Shown piece by piece: positions 43,562-52,324 of a DNA stretch of 64,000 nt (position 1 is the stretch's first letter; each line of letters opens with the position of its first letter). Under the pieces are notes generated by a model. That model saw only the letters and a program-made list of their open reading frames with translations, was not told the origin of the DNA and searched no databases. The DNA is from Rs1 sp038900335 (GTDB lineage Bacteria; Pseudomonadota; Gammaproteobacteria; Pseudomonadales; Balneatricaceae): NCBI GenBank assembly GCA_038900335.1, contig JBBMRB010000016.1:1-64000 (forward strand). The letters are read 5' to 3'. The position numbers and the translations under genes were made by a program.

Positions 43562-44791
43562 CTATGCTTTGTTGCTCTTATCTACTAGCATTTGATGAAA
43601 ACCATCGAATATTTTTTGCATCGCCGGCTTTTTATAAGGGAACAGCTTCTCGCAGTCCATCGCGTGCACATTGAGGGCAGCGCAGGCTTCAAATATCAGT
43701 AAATTACCATCTTTAGACTCCGCGCAATCAATGCCAAAGTAATCTAAGCCAACACTATCAGTTAATGTTTTAAATGCCGCTTGGTGCTTTTTAGCGAACC
43801 CTTGCTCAAAATTGGCCATCGCTTGTGCTTCCGCTTCGCGGTGCTGTGCATTTTGCAGCATATCGGTATTGAGATAGTGAATCATCCAGTGTTCTGAAAT
43901 CGCCATATGAGCAATATAGGGGGCTCCATCGATTAGCATAATACGATATTTTTTATAGCGGCCATCAGCGCTACGATAATCAATAAACGGCGCAATAAAA
44001 AACATAGTGGAATCACACTGTGCTAAGTAGTTATGCAGCTCTTGTAAATTATCTACTTTAGCCAGATTGGTACCGGCATGTGAATCGATAGGTCTAATAA
44101 TGATAGGGAATTTAGTGTTGCCAATAACCGTTGAATTAAGTGCTTGCTCAGAGCTTAATGATAATAGATGTTCTCTGCTTGTTCTATCAGTGACAGGTAT
44201 GTCTAGCCCTGCAATATTTTGTAATTTATAGCTGATAGCGTCTCTACTGAGCGGAATAATATTGGCAGGTGGGTTTAATAACACACTCTTGAGCTTAGGG
44301 ATGAGCTTTGCAGCATGGTGTAAACTGGCTAGGTTTCTGTCTAATTCACTGATCGCAACAATAGCAATGTCGTACTCTGCAATGTTATCAGGCACGGCTA
44401 AATCAGTGCCTACGTATAAAATTTGCATGCTAAAGCCCGCACCTTGTGCAAGGAACTCAAGTGGCGTGTTGGTCATCAAATCGCCTGCGGCAAAAATAGC
44501 TAACAACTTGATCTCTGATTTTTTCACAGGCGGGTGAAGGTGAAATAATTGCTGCTGCTTTAACGCTTGTGACTGTAGTTCAATGCCGGTCTCTTTAAAT
44601 CCTTGCAGTTGTAATAAAGTAGATAGATCTAGCAGGGCATTATCATCCCCTTGCTGTGCTCTGTCTATCAGCATTGAGCCGGTATCAGTTAGGTCTTCGC
44701 CTTGAAATACCTGAGTCATTAGCTGCGCTAAGCCGATTAAGCCGTGGCTGTCATTTGGATTAGCTATTACTGGCGCTGAAGGTACATGCAT
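43562..44791 (-). CDS. ATP-grasp-like protein with N-terminal TPR-like region
   Basis: A 409-residue cytoplasmic protein. Residues about 15-95 look like short helical repeats (GLIGLAQLMTQ, NALLDLSTLLQLQGF). A Rossmann-like preATP domain follows (IKLLAIFAAGDLMTNTPLEFL, quoted in part as LLAIFAAGD), and then an ATP-grasp-like domain with IIIRPIDSHAGTNLAKV, DGRYKKYRIMLIDG and LLIFEACAALNVH, where the E-x-N pair would bind metal. RimK/glutathione synthetase-type carboxylate-amine ligases share this order. Partner substrates are unknown and it is transcribed alone. I treat ATP-grasp as probable, not certain. Confidence 0.72.
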   Translation of the reverse strand: MHVPSAPVIANPNDSHGLIGLAQLMTQVFQGEDLTDTGSMLIDRAQQGDDNALLDLSTLLQLQGFKETGIELQSQALKQQQLFHLHPPVKKSEIKLLAIFAAGDLMTNTPLEFLAQGAGFSMQILYVGTDLAVPDNIAEYDIAIVAISELDRNLASLHHAAKLIPKLKSVLLNPPANIIPLSRDAISYKLQNIAGLDIPVTDRTSREHLLSLSSEQALNSTVIGNTKFPIIIRPIDSHAGTNLAKVDNLQELHNYLAQCDSTMFFIAPFIDYRSADGRYKKYRIMLIDGAPYIAHMAISEHWMIHYLNTDMLQNAQHREAEAQAMANFEQGFAKKHQAAFKTLTDSVGLDYFGIDCAESKDGNLLIFEACAALNVHAMDCEKLFPYKKPAMQKIFDGFHQMLVDKSNKA

Positions 44792-45015
44792 TGAGCATCC
44801 TTAAATAAACGTAAAGAGGTTAAAATAGCAATTACTAGGCCAGTTGTCGATTCTCAGCCAATGTTGATGATATAGAGTGTTTATCACAATAAAATTCAGT
44901 TATTAGCAGTCATTGCGGGTGATTTGTCATAAAAAACCTATGCTAGCTCAGAAGAGGAGGCAAAGGCTCTCCTTTTATAGTTAGTAGGCGGCAAGATAGT
45001 GGCTGTTGCGGATGA

Positions 45016-46050
45016 TTAAGCTAACAGTAAATCGGGGTGTTTCTTTAAGTATGCGCGCAATTGATGATAGGTTAGCCCCAATGCTTGTGCTGTTTTCTTT
45101 TGATGGTAGTGATTGGCAGCGAGGTGCTGGCTAATAAGATCAAATTCTACTGTTTTTAAGTGCTGTTTAAGGTTGATGCTAGTGTTAGTAATGCACGGCG
45201 TGCTCAGCTCTTTCGTTGTCCCTGAGGCCGTTGTTGTGTTAGTGCTTAAATCAGAGGCTGCAATACTTGATAAATTATCCCAAGGTGTTGAAAAAGGATC
45301 AAACACAATGTGCTCAAGTAGGGCATTGGCATCTTGATGGCGATAGACGCTGCGCTGGACCACATTTTTAAGTTCGCGAATATTACCAGGCCACTGATAG
45401 CTTTGTAGCTCGCTAATTGCACTATGGCTAAAGCCCATAAAAGCCTCTCGCCTGAGCTCTGTGCTCATCGACATCGCAAAATATTCAGCAAGGATCACAA
45501 TGTCTTCTTGGCGATAGCGTAAAGGTGGCAAGTTGACAACATCAAACGCTAGGCGATCGAGTAAGTCTGCTCTAAAGGTGCCCTGTTTAGCCATTTCAAT
45601 TAAGTTGGCGTTAGTTGCAGCGACGACTCTAACATCGCATTGGATTGCCTGCTGACCGCCTAGGCGTTCAAACTCACCATATTCAATGACCCTTAATAAT
45701 TTTTCTTGAACCTGTACCGAGACGGTGCCCAGTTCATCTAAAAACAAAGTGCCTTCATTGGCGCGTTCAAAAAAGCCTTTGCTGGTTTTTATCGCACCGG
45801 TAAAAGCACCTGCTTCGTGGCCAAATAAGGTCGACTCTAATAAGTTATCGCTCAGCGCAGCACAGTTAATTTTTAACAATGGTTTTTGCCAGCGCGATGA
45901 TAAAAAGTGTAGGCGTTCAGCGATCAGCTCTTTACCGGTGCCACGCTCACCACAGATCAGCACCGGTTTGTTAAGCGCGGCTACTAGGCTTAATTGCTCC
46001 AGTGCTTGTGTGTGTAAGTTGGACTCGCCAAGAATAATTTGTTTTTCCAT
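45016..46050 (-). CDS. pspF: Phage-shock operon activator PspF (sigma-54 dependent)
   Basis: A 344-residue enhancer-binding protein without a receiver domain. The AAA+ module starts almost at the N-terminus: Walker A GERGTGKE, the sigma-54 contact loop GAFTGA, and Walker B GTLFLDE. A Fis-type helix-turn-helix (KKTAQALGLTYHQLRAYLKK) closes the protein. It is divergent from pspA and should activate the sigma-54 promoter at 46180-46195, with PspA as negative regulator. A linker of about 60 low-complexity residues (serine and threonine rich) separates AAA+ and DNA-binding parts, longer than in E. coli PspF. Confidence 0.93.
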   Translation of the reverse strand: MEKQIILGESNLHTQALEQLSLVAALNKPVLICGERGTGKELIAERLHFLSSRWQKPLLKINCAALSDNLLESTLFGHEAGAFTGAIKTSKGFFERANEGTLFLDELGTVSVQVQEKLLRVIEYGEFERLGGQQAIQCDVRVVAATNANLIEMAKQGTFRADLLDRLAFDVVNLPPLRYRQEDIVILAEYFAMSMSTELRREAFMGFSHSAISELQSYQWPGNIRELKNVVQRSVYRHQDANALLEHIVFDPFSTPWDNLSSIAASDLSTNTTTASGTTKELSTPCITNTSINLKQHLKTVEFDLISQHLAANHYHQKKTAQALGLTYHQLRAYLKKHPDLLLA

Positions 46051-46179
46051 TGATGTATTTAACTATAATTTAGTCAAATAAACCAATAATAAGTCAATTA
46101 TTAATTTATGTGATGTTGTGAGTCTTGCTGCTTTTTTGTAACTTGTTATTTTGTAAGTAATTTAATTTTTATTAAAAAC

Positions 46180-46195
46180 TGGCACGTTGCTCGCT
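46180..46195 (+). promoter_or_regulatory. Sigma-54 promoter of pspABC
   Basis: TGGCAC (46180-46185), five bases, then TCGCT (46191-46195) places the GG and GC dinucleotides at the minus-24/minus-12 spacing. It lies about 65 bases before the pspA ATG. PspF from the divergent gene is the expected activator; its upstream sites were not resolved by eye. Confidence 0.8.
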
Positions 46196-46260
46196 ATAGA
46201 TATAAATATAAATAAGTAATTAATATTACGTGTCACAATTAGATAAGGAAGGGAAAAATC

Positions 46261-46923
46261 ATGGGTATATTTTCACGTTTTCAAGACATTGTTAATGCCA
46301 ACATCACATCATTACTCGATCGCGCTGAAGATCCTAAAAAAATGATTCGCTTGATGATTCAAGAAATGGAGGACACCTTAGTTGAAGTCAGAACCAGCTC
46401 TGCAAAAATTATCGCAGATAAAAAAGAGCTACAGCGTAGAGTGCAGGCACTAAAATCTGAAGCGGCTAATTGGTTGCAAAAAACTGAATTAGCGATCAGT
46501 AAAGGCCGTGAAGATTTGGCTAAGGGCGCGCTAGTAGAAAAACGCCGCGCCGAGGAAGCAGTAAAGGCGGGTGAGGAAGAGCTCGCCTTTATAGAAGAGC
46601 AAATTAATCTACTTAGCGGTGAGATAGCTCAGCTACAATCTAAGTTAGATGCCGCGAGAGCAAAACAGAAAGAATTGCTAGTGCGTGAACAAACAGGGCG
46701 CTCACGTCTAGAGGTGCGCAAACGTACTAACCGTGAGACACTTAATAAAGCATTTGATAAGTTTGAGCAGTATGAGCAGCGTTTAGAAGAGCTTGAAGCC
46801 GAAGTTGATTCTTACGATCTAGGCAAGGGCAATCAGACGCTATCACAAGAAATTGATGGTTTAGCGGTTAACGATGATATTGAGCGTGAATTGGCTGAGC
46901 TTAAATCGAAAATGAAAAAATAG
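46261..46923 (+). CDS. pspA: Phage-shock protein A
   Basis: A 220-residue almost entirely helical, coiled-coil protein. The N-terminal amphipathic helix MGIFSRFQDIVNANI binds stressed membrane, and ALLDRAEDPKKMIRLMIQEM-type sequence (here SLLDRAEDPKKMIRLMIQEM) is the family hallmark. It binds and inhibits PspF in the resting cell and forms scaffolds that preserve proton-motive force on stress. AAGGAAGGG precedes the ATG. pspB follows after 12 bases. Length equals that of E. coli PspA. Confidence 0.96.
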   Translation: MGIFSRFQDIVNANITSLLDRAEDPKKMIRLMIQEMEDTLVEVRTSSAKIIADKKELQRRVQALKSEAANWLQKTELAISKGREDLAKGALVEKRRAEEAVKAGEEELAFIEEQINLLSGEIAQLQSKLDAARAKQKELLVREQTGRSRLEVRKRTNRETLNKAFDKFEQYEQRLEELEAEVDSYDLGKGNQTLSQEIDGLAVNDDIERELAELKSKMKK

Positions 46924-46935
46924 CAGGAGATTACG

Positions 46936-47172
46936 ATGTCGGGAATGTTATTTATTTTTATACCTACAGTTGTGTTTTTATCGATCGTTGCACCGATTTG
47001 GTTAATTTTACACTACTGGAGTAAAAGTAAAGAAAAGAAAGGATTATCGGAGCAGGATCAACATATGGTAGAGGACATCGGGCAAACCATTGATACCTTA
47101 ACAACACGTATTTCTCATCTAGAGGCGATTCTAGATGAGAAACACCAGGGCTGGCGCAATCACAACCACTAA
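46936..47172 (+). CDS. pspB: Phage-shock protein B
   Basis: A 78-residue inner-membrane protein with one membrane helix (about residues 4-27) followed by a cytoplasmic coiled-coil with DIGQTIDTLTTRISHLEAIL. Together with PspC it senses envelope stress and relieves PspA inhibition of PspF. AGGAGATT precedes the ATG, and it lies between pspA and pspC. Confidence 0.93.
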   Translation: MSGMLFIFIPTVVFLSIVAPIWLILHYWSKSKEKKGLSEQDQHMVEDIGQTIDTLTTRISHLEAILDEKHQGWRNHNH

Positions 47173-47213
47173 TAAATATTAACGCAGTGGTTGAAATATT
47201 AAGGAGAAGGCAT

Positions 47214-47672
47214 ATGAAGTGTAGTTATAATCAACGCGATCCAAGTAAACCAAATAAGCACAATGGTTATCTTCGCAATTTATATCGCAATTCTGAAAAT
47301 GGTAAAATAGCAGGTGTGTGTGCGGGTTTTGCCGATTATTTTGACGTACCTGATTGGCTGGCAAGATTAGTATTTATCAGTATTGTGATATTTACCTTCC
47401 AGTTGGCGTTAATTGGTTATGTTATCGCGATTTTTATGATGGCTAAACGCCCGCAAACCTTGCAAAATGGGCATCGCAGTGCAGGTGATAACAATCGCTA
47501 TAGCGCAGGAGTTCAGCGTGAGCGTAAAGTATTTAATTATGCCAAATCTGCCAGCAGTCGTTTAGAAGATATCAGCGACAGATTAAAGCGCTTAGATAAG
47601 CAGGTAGGCGTGATGGAAAGTTATGTAACGTCTAACAAATATCAAACGAACAGCGAAATCAATAAACTTTAA
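47214..47672 (+). CDS. pspC: Phage-shock protein C
   Basis: A 152-residue inner-membrane regulator. The PspC domain is evident as LYRNSENGKIAGVCAGFADYFD followed by a membrane helix (LARLVFISIVIFTF in part), and the C-terminal half is a cytoplasmic leucine-zipper-like helix (SSRLEDISDRLKRLDKQV). The start is the ATG at 47214 behind AAGGAGAAGG; an in-frame GTG 27 bases upstream is not supported. It interacts with PspB and with PspA/PspF. A short hairpin at 47677-47695 follows. Confidence 0.93.
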   Translation: MKCSYNQRDPSKPNKHNGYLRNLYRNSENGKIAGVCAGFADYFDVPDWLARLVFISIVIFTFQLALIGYVIAIFMMAKRPQTLQNGHRSAGDNNRYSAGVQRERKVFNYAKSASSRLEDISDRLKRLDKQVGVMESYVTSNKYQTNSEINKL

Positions 47673-47676
47673 ATTG

Positions 47677-47695
47677 GCAGTGATAAAATCACTGT
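47677..47695 (+). promoter_or_regulatory. Hairpin between pspC and the msrC-like gene
   Basis: CAGTGAT (47678-47684) and ATCACTG (47688-47694) form a small stem with a three-base loop but no T tract. It could partly separate psp expression from the downstream genes. Confidence 0.35.
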
Positions 47696-47721
47696 CATCG
47701 TAACTAAGAGACTAAAATACA

Positions 47722-48207
47722 GTGCAAATAGATAACACCAGCAAGATTGCAGATTACCAATTACTGGTAAAACAAGCACAGGCTTTGTTGAGTAGTGAAA
47801 CAGATTATATCGCCAATGCTGCCAATTTAAGTGCGCTGATTTTTAACCAGTTGAGCGAGTTGAATTGGGCAGGCTTTTACTTTGTTAGAAACGAAGAATT
47901 AGTACTAGGGCCGTTTCAAGGGCAAGTTGCCTGTGTAAGAATTGCGTTAGGTAAAGGTGTTTGCGGCACCGCAGCTGCAACTAATCAAGTGCAACGTATT
48001 GCTGATGTTCATCAATTTGATGGTCATATCGCCTGTGATGCCGCCTCTAACTCTGAAATCGTATTACCGTTAATGAGTCAGGGTAAAGTGGTGGCGGTGC
48101 TTGATATTGATAGCCCAATTATTGACAGGTTCGATGAAATTGATCAGCAGTTCTTACTCGAAATTGCACAGCTGTATTGCCTGCATTCAAATTTAGACGA
48201 GCTATAG
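47722..48207 (+). CDS. msrC: Free methionine-(R)-sulfoxide reductase (GAF domain)
   Basis: A 161-residue GAF-domain enzyme that reduces free methionine R-sulfoxide. The family signatures LNWAGFYFV, LVLGPFQGQVACVRIALGKGVCGTA (in part) and HIACDAASNSEIVLPL hold the three conserved cysteines (in VACVRI, GVCGTA and IACDAA). Thioredoxin is the usual reductant; trxC is present about 24 kb away. Translation starts at a GTG at 47722. It lies 49 bases after pspC on the same strand, a placement worth noting. Confidence 0.92.
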   Translation: MQIDNTSKIADYQLLVKQAQALLSSETDYIANAANLSALIFNQLSELNWAGFYFVRNEELVLGPFQGQVACVRIALGKGVCGTAAATNQVQRIADVHQFDGHIACDAASNSEIVLPLMSQGKVVAVLDIDSPIIDRFDEIDQQFLLEIAQLYCLHSNLDEL

Positions 48208-48216
48208 AGAGCTACT

Positions 48217-48639
48217 GTGGAATATAGTTTTTCAAGAAATGATATCGATCGTGCACAAGCGCAGCTCAATATGGAGGCTGAAGCCTTTGGGCATTGGCTG
48301 AGCATTGAAATGAGCAGCCATAGTGAAGTGCAATTGCAGAAAATAGTGGTGGCTATTGAGCAGCTACACAGCAGGCAGTTATATGAATATGAGCATGCTG
48401 GTCGCGAATTTCATCTAACCCTCAATAGAGAGGGGGCAAGTGTCAGCGCCAATAATTTGTTAGATGATAGCTTTGATTTACCAGCATATAGTGAATCTGA
48501 TGACGAGCTAGCAGAACAGTTTGATGACCAGCAAGATGACGAGCTAAGCGATGTGCACAGTGGTTTAGTGGCTCATTGTGGGCTTGAAGATTTTCAATTA
48601 TTGATTGTCGCCTGGATAGCCTTTGTGCAAGACGCTTAA
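48217..48639 (+). CDS. yacL: YacL/UPF0231-family protein
   Basis: A 140-residue acidic cytoplasmic protein. The pattern MEYSFSRN, FGHWLSIEM, GREFHLTLN, VSANNLL and the C-terminal CGLEDFQLLIVAWIAFV follow the YacL/UPF0231 family. A very acidic segment (DDELAEQFDDQQDDELSD) lies in the middle. Function is unknown in the family. The start is a GTG at 48217, nine bases after the msrC stop, so the two are probably co-transcribed. Confidence 0.85.
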   Translation: MEYSFSRNDIDRAQAQLNMEAEAFGHWLSIEMSSHSEVQLQKIVVAIEQLHSRQLYEYEHAGREFHLTLNREGASVSANNLLDDSFDLPAYSESDDELAEQFDDQQDDELSDVHSGLVAHCGLEDFQLLIVAWIAFVQDA

Positions 48640-48680
48640 TGGTTTATCGCGCTTCATTGATCTAGTGAATAAGGAGAAAT

Positions 48681-48839
48681 ATGATGGCCTACAGTGCAGC
48701 AGAGCAGCGTGAATCGCAAAAAAGTGAAAAAACCAGAGGCCGTTTAATACAGCCACTATTGTTTATCGTACTGTTTATATTTGGCTCGATATTAGAGCTA
48801 AATTACTGGCAGGAGATACTGGCTAAATTTTTACCCTAG
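48681..48839 (+). CDS. 52-residue single-pass membrane microprotein
   Basis: ATGATG at 48681 lies five bases after AAGGAG, a strong ribosome site. The 52-residue product has a charged N-terminal half (about 1-22, rich in E, Q, K and S), one hydrophobic helix (about 24-39, LLFIVLFIFGSI) and a short tail ending KFLP. A perfect 12-base-pair hairpin follows directly after the stop. I know no family. It is 41 bases after yacL on the same strand, so it may be the last gene of the psp-msrC-yacL run. Confidence 0.7.
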   Translation: MMAYSAAEQRESQKSEKTRGRLIQPLLFIVLFIFGSILELNYWQEILAKFLP

Positions 48840-48841
48840 AG

Positions 48842-48872
48842 AGCTTTACTGATCTACGCTATCAGTAAAGCT
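48842..48872. terminator. Strong hairpin after the microprotein gene
   Basis: AGCTTTACTGAT (48842-48853) and ATCAGTAAAGCT (48861-48872) form an exact 12-base-pair stem with a seven-base loop, three bases after the stop codon. The T tract is weak, so it is a probable rather than certain terminator. Confidence 0.65.
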
Positions 48873-49060
48873 TGGTTACCCTACTATTACTGTTAAGATC
48901 CCCTATCCTATTCCTAGTCTCTCATGTTTTTTGCTGCTGATGCTATACGTCAAAATAAAATTAGCATAGAGTACAACTTCAAAATTGCTATCATTTATCA
49001 GCAGTGCCGGTTTTTAACTGTTTGCATTAGCACACTCATATCGTTACATAAGGAATAAGT

Positions 49061-50242
49061 ATGAACGCACTAAAGCGTCCGGATATTATGCTTTATCTCA
49101 TGGCAGCTGCGGTGCCTATCGCCTTTGGTGTCTGGCGCTCTCTATTGAATAACTTCTCGATTGAATCAGCAGGCTTTACTGGTGTTGAGATTGGTATATT
49201 ACAATCGCTACGAGAAGTGCCTGGGTTTCTCGCTTTCACGGTAGTGTTTGTGTTGTTGTTAATGCGCGAGCAAACATTGGCAACCGTTGCCCTACTGGTG
49301 ATGGGGCTAGGGACGGCATTAACAGGATATTTCCCGACGGAAGTTGGGCTCTATTGTACAACCGTTTTAATGTCGTTGGGCTTTCATTACTATGAGACGG
49401 TCAATCAATCACTATCGCTGCAGTTTTTCTCTAAAGAAGAGGCGCCGTATAAAATTGGTAAAATGATAGCGATTGGCTCGGCGACGAGTTTGGTGGCGTT
49501 TTCACTGGTATGGTTATTATTAGAAGTACTACACATGCCGATGAAGTTTGTCTACGTGATCGGCGGTGTAACCACGATGTTAATTGCAGTGTTCTGCTGG
49601 CTGTTTTTTCCTCAATTTGAGACAGGGGTTGAGCAACACAAAAAGCTCAAGCTACATAAACGCTATTGGTTATATTACGCTTTAACCTTTATGGGCGGCG
49701 CGAGACGACAAATATTCGTGGTGTTTTCTGGCTTTTTGATGGTTGAGAAATTTGGTTTTTCCGCGGGCGATGTCGCATTAATGTTCATTGCTAATGGCGT
49801 GATGAATATGATTTTCGCGCCATTAATTGGCAAGATGATTAAAAAAATAGGTGAGCGCAATACCTTAACAATTGAGTACATCGGGCTGATTTTGATCTTT
49901 AGCGGTTATGCAGTGGTCACGGATCCGATGATCGCTGTGGGTTTGTATATCCTCGATCATATATTCTTCTCGATGGCGATAGCGCAAAAAACCTATTTTC
50001 AAAAAATAGCGGACCCTAAAGACATAGCGCAAACGGCAGGTGTTGCGTTTAGTATTAACCACTGTGCGGCTATTGTGCTGCCTGCTTTGTATGGCTTGTT
50101 GTGGATTAGCTCCCCAGCATTGGTCTTCTTCACAGGGGCTGCTATGGCAGGCATCTCTTTAATATTGGCCTTAATGGTGCCATCTAAACCAGAGCCTGGC
50201 TTAGAGGTGCAGTGGCGAAAACCCTCCCTAGTAAAACAATAA
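49061..50242 (+). CDS. Major facilitator superfamily transporter
   Basis: A 393-residue membrane protein with about eleven to twelve hydrophobic helices. The helix 2-3 loop contains LLLMREQTLA and does not have the strict MFS motif A, and the central loop includes FETGVEQHKKLKLHKRYW. The start ATG follows AAGGAATA. There is no neighbouring gene that indicates substrate, and I do not recognise a subfamily. It converges on the small gene at 50269-50664. Confidence 0.78.
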   Translation: MNALKRPDIMLYLMAAAVPIAFGVWRSLLNNFSIESAGFTGVEIGILQSLREVPGFLAFTVVFVLLLMREQTLATVALLVMGLGTALTGYFPTEVGLYCTTVLMSLGFHYYETVNQSLSLQFFSKEEAPYKIGKMIAIGSATSLVAFSLVWLLLEVLHMPMKFVYVIGGVTTMLIAVFCWLFFPQFETGVEQHKKLKLHKRYWLYYALTFMGGARRQIFVVFSGFLMVEKFGFSAGDVALMFIANGVMNMIFAPLIGKMIKKIGERNTLTIEYIGLILIFSGYAVVTDPMIAVGLYILDHIFFSMAIAQKTYFQKIADPKDIAQTAGVAFSINHCAAIVLPALYGLLWISSPALVFFTGAAMAGISLILALMVPSKPEPGLEVQWRKPSLVKQ

Positions 50243-50268
50243 CTAGCGTGAACCAGCTTAGAATATCT

Positions 50269-50664
50269 TTAAGACTCCAAGCTGTTGCTGGCACTGGTTG
50301 CCAATACCTTGTCAGCGATCAGTGAATATGTACTGATAGCATGGCGGTTTTCAATGAGCGGCTGTACAGTGTTTTGTTGGGCGTAGCGCTGGGCGGCATC
50401 AATATAAAGATCAAGGTTTTCTCTCGCTTGCATCTTTTGCTGATCACTAAGCTCAATACTTTGCTCTAGGCGATTATCTAAATACTGCTGCTCAGCTTGT
50501 TTCTCAATATTTAGCGCGTGCCTTGCCTGATCGCTAATGTGAACACTTGGCGGCTCTGTTATAACGGTCTCTATAACCGCGTGTGGACGAGCACTTGGTT
50601 GCGTTGAAACTTGCGATAAGGCTCTGTTAGCATATGACGGTAGTACATTAGAAATAGTAAGCAT
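50269..50664 (-). CDS. Hypothetical protein, soluble, 131 residues
   Basis: A soluble, largely helical protein. The N-terminal third is serine/proline-rich and probably unstructured, followed by VHISDQARHALNIEKQAEQQYL and a glutamine-rich helical region to about residue 95. No signal peptide, membrane segment or catalytic motif is seen. The start ATG lies behind AATAGTAAGC, a weak ribosome site. It follows the MocR gene on the same strand after 83 bases. I cannot assign a family. Confidence 0.55.
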   Translation of the reverse strand: MLTISNVLPSYANRALSQVSTQPSARPHAVIETVITEPPSVHISDQARHALNIEKQAEQQYLDNRLEQSIELSDQQKMQARENLDLYIDAAQRYAQQNTVQPLIENRHAISTYSLIADKVLATSASNSLES

Positions 50665-50747
50665 AAGCCCCCCAGCGTGTTAGACAACTAACCTCTATAT
50701 CTATATTGTTACTAGTCTTTACGTACAGATGGCGTGCATAGATTCAG

Positions 50748-52214
50748 CTAATCAGTATGTTTTTTGATCACGCTGATTAAATGATCAATGCCAGCATAAG
50801 TTTTTTCATTTAACGCAGGCATGATAATTAAGCGAATAAACTGTTTAAAGCGCATCTCTAAACTAAATAGCTCACCGGATAAGAAGTCAATTTTGCTTTT
50901 ATCTATTTGCTGGTGCAACTGTTGAGCACTTAGCTGTGGTGGTAGTTTTATCCACAGGGAATAGCCGCCAGTGGAAGGAGTCATTGAAATGCTGTCAGTC
51001 AGTGCATTTTGTAAATACAGGGCAATCGCCGTGGTCGCTATTTTAACTTCTAGGCGCCATTGGCGTAGCTGGCTTTGATAGAGTGAGCCTTGGTAGTAAC
51101 GCGCGAGTGTTTGTTGCAAGAAGTATGAGTTGCTGATTTGGCTCACTGCGAACTGAGTCATGTACTGCGTTTTAAAACGGCCAGGGCAGCACCAGCCGAT
51201 ACGTTCACTGTCACCAATAATTTTTGAAATAGAGCTGACAATAAGGCACCACCCCTGTGAGTCATAATTGGCAATTAAGCTGGCAGCTTGGCCGCTAAAG
51301 CTTAGCTGTGCAGTAATATCATCTTCTATTATCGGCATGTGATATTGGTTTGCCCAACCTGCTATTTGTTGTTTGTATTCATCACTTAAGGTGATACCGG
51401 TAGGGTTGTGACAATTGGGCTGGATCAACAGGGCTTTGACGTTTTTATCGGCCATAACTTGCTGTAATATTTCAGGGTCAGGGCCCTGTGGCGACATAGG
51501 TACTTCAACGGCTTTGAGACCAAGCACGCCGAGCAGCGCAAAATAACCTGGAAAGGCAGGCACGGGTATGGCAATCGTATCACCAGGTTTACAGAGTGTG
51601 CGCAGTGCATGCTCGATGGCGTGCTGGCAGCCATTAGTGATTTGGATATCGCTACTATTAATATTGCACTGGCGCTGCGCTAGGTGCTCGCTGATGATCT
51701 GGCGCAAGCTGTTGAGCCCTTTAGCGCTATCATTTTCACGGTGGATGCTCTGGTTAATTACCTGGCGATACTGGCGTTGAAAACTCTTAAATATTTTAGT
51801 GTCAGTGGGAACCGCCATATGAAAAAACGCAATGCTGCTGCGCTGACCTAGCACCATTGCCTTGAGCCAGCGCTGTGAGGTTTCTGCTAAGCGACTATCG
51901 GGAATAAAATGCTCGTACAGATCGTTACTATTGTTATGATCACACTGATTTACCACAAAGCCGATGCGTGGCACGCTGCTAATACGATTACTTTGCACTA
52001 AGCTATCTAGCGCTGCCCGAATCGTATTAATGCTAACCGCTTCTGATTTTGCCAGCTGCCTGATTGAGCCAAGTTTTTGGCCTGCGATTAACTTGCCATC
52101 AGCGATATTTTTTTCGATTTTTTGCGCAATAGTAAGATAGTTAGGTTGAGCTCTGCTTGGTAGTAGCGGCTGAGCACTAGTATTTACAAGGTTGTTTTTA
52201 TTCTCTGTACCCAT
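50748..52214 (-). CDS. MocR-type regulator (GntR DNA-binding plus aminotransferase domain)
   Basis: A 488-residue PdxR/MocR-family protein. A GntR winged helix (about residues 25-95, GQKLGSIRQLAKSEAVSINTI in part) precedes a fold-type I aminotransferase-like domain (about 130-485). The PLP-lysine motif is visible as SSISKIIGDSERIGW, with the lysine in SK. Such proteins use PLP or an amino-PLP adduct as effector. It is divergent from the LysE-type exporter at 52325 and probably regulates it; no regulator-binding dyad was identified. Confidence 0.9.
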   Translation of the reverse strand: MGTENKNNLVNTSAQPLLPSRAQPNYLTIAQKIEKNIADGKLIAGQKLGSIRQLAKSEAVSINTIRAALDSLVQSNRISSVPRIGFVVNQCDHNNSNDLYEHFIPDSRLAETSQRWLKAMVLGQRSSIAFFHMAVPTDTKIFKSFQRQYRQVINQSIHRENDSAKGLNSLRQIISEHLAQRQCNINSSDIQITNGCQHAIEHALRTLCKPGDTIAIPVPAFPGYFALLGVLGLKAVEVPMSPQGPDPEILQQVMADKNVKALLIQPNCHNPTGITLSDEYKQQIAGWANQYHMPIIEDDITAQLSFSGQAASLIANYDSQGWCLIVSSISKIIGDSERIGWCCPGRFKTQYMTQFAVSQISNSYFLQQTLARYYQGSLYQSQLRQWRLEVKIATTAIALYLQNALTDSISMTPSTGGYSLWIKLPPQLSAQQLHQQIDKSKIDFLSGELFSLEMRFKQFIRLIIMPALNEKTYAGIDHLISVIKKHTD

Positions 52215-52324
52215 TAAACATTCAACTTATTGTATCTGTGTGAATTGACATTTTATGCTTATACTGATGCCAGGTAAAGGATAATGACACGCTGCTATTA
52301 GCGTGGCTAAGTACGGAGAGAGAA

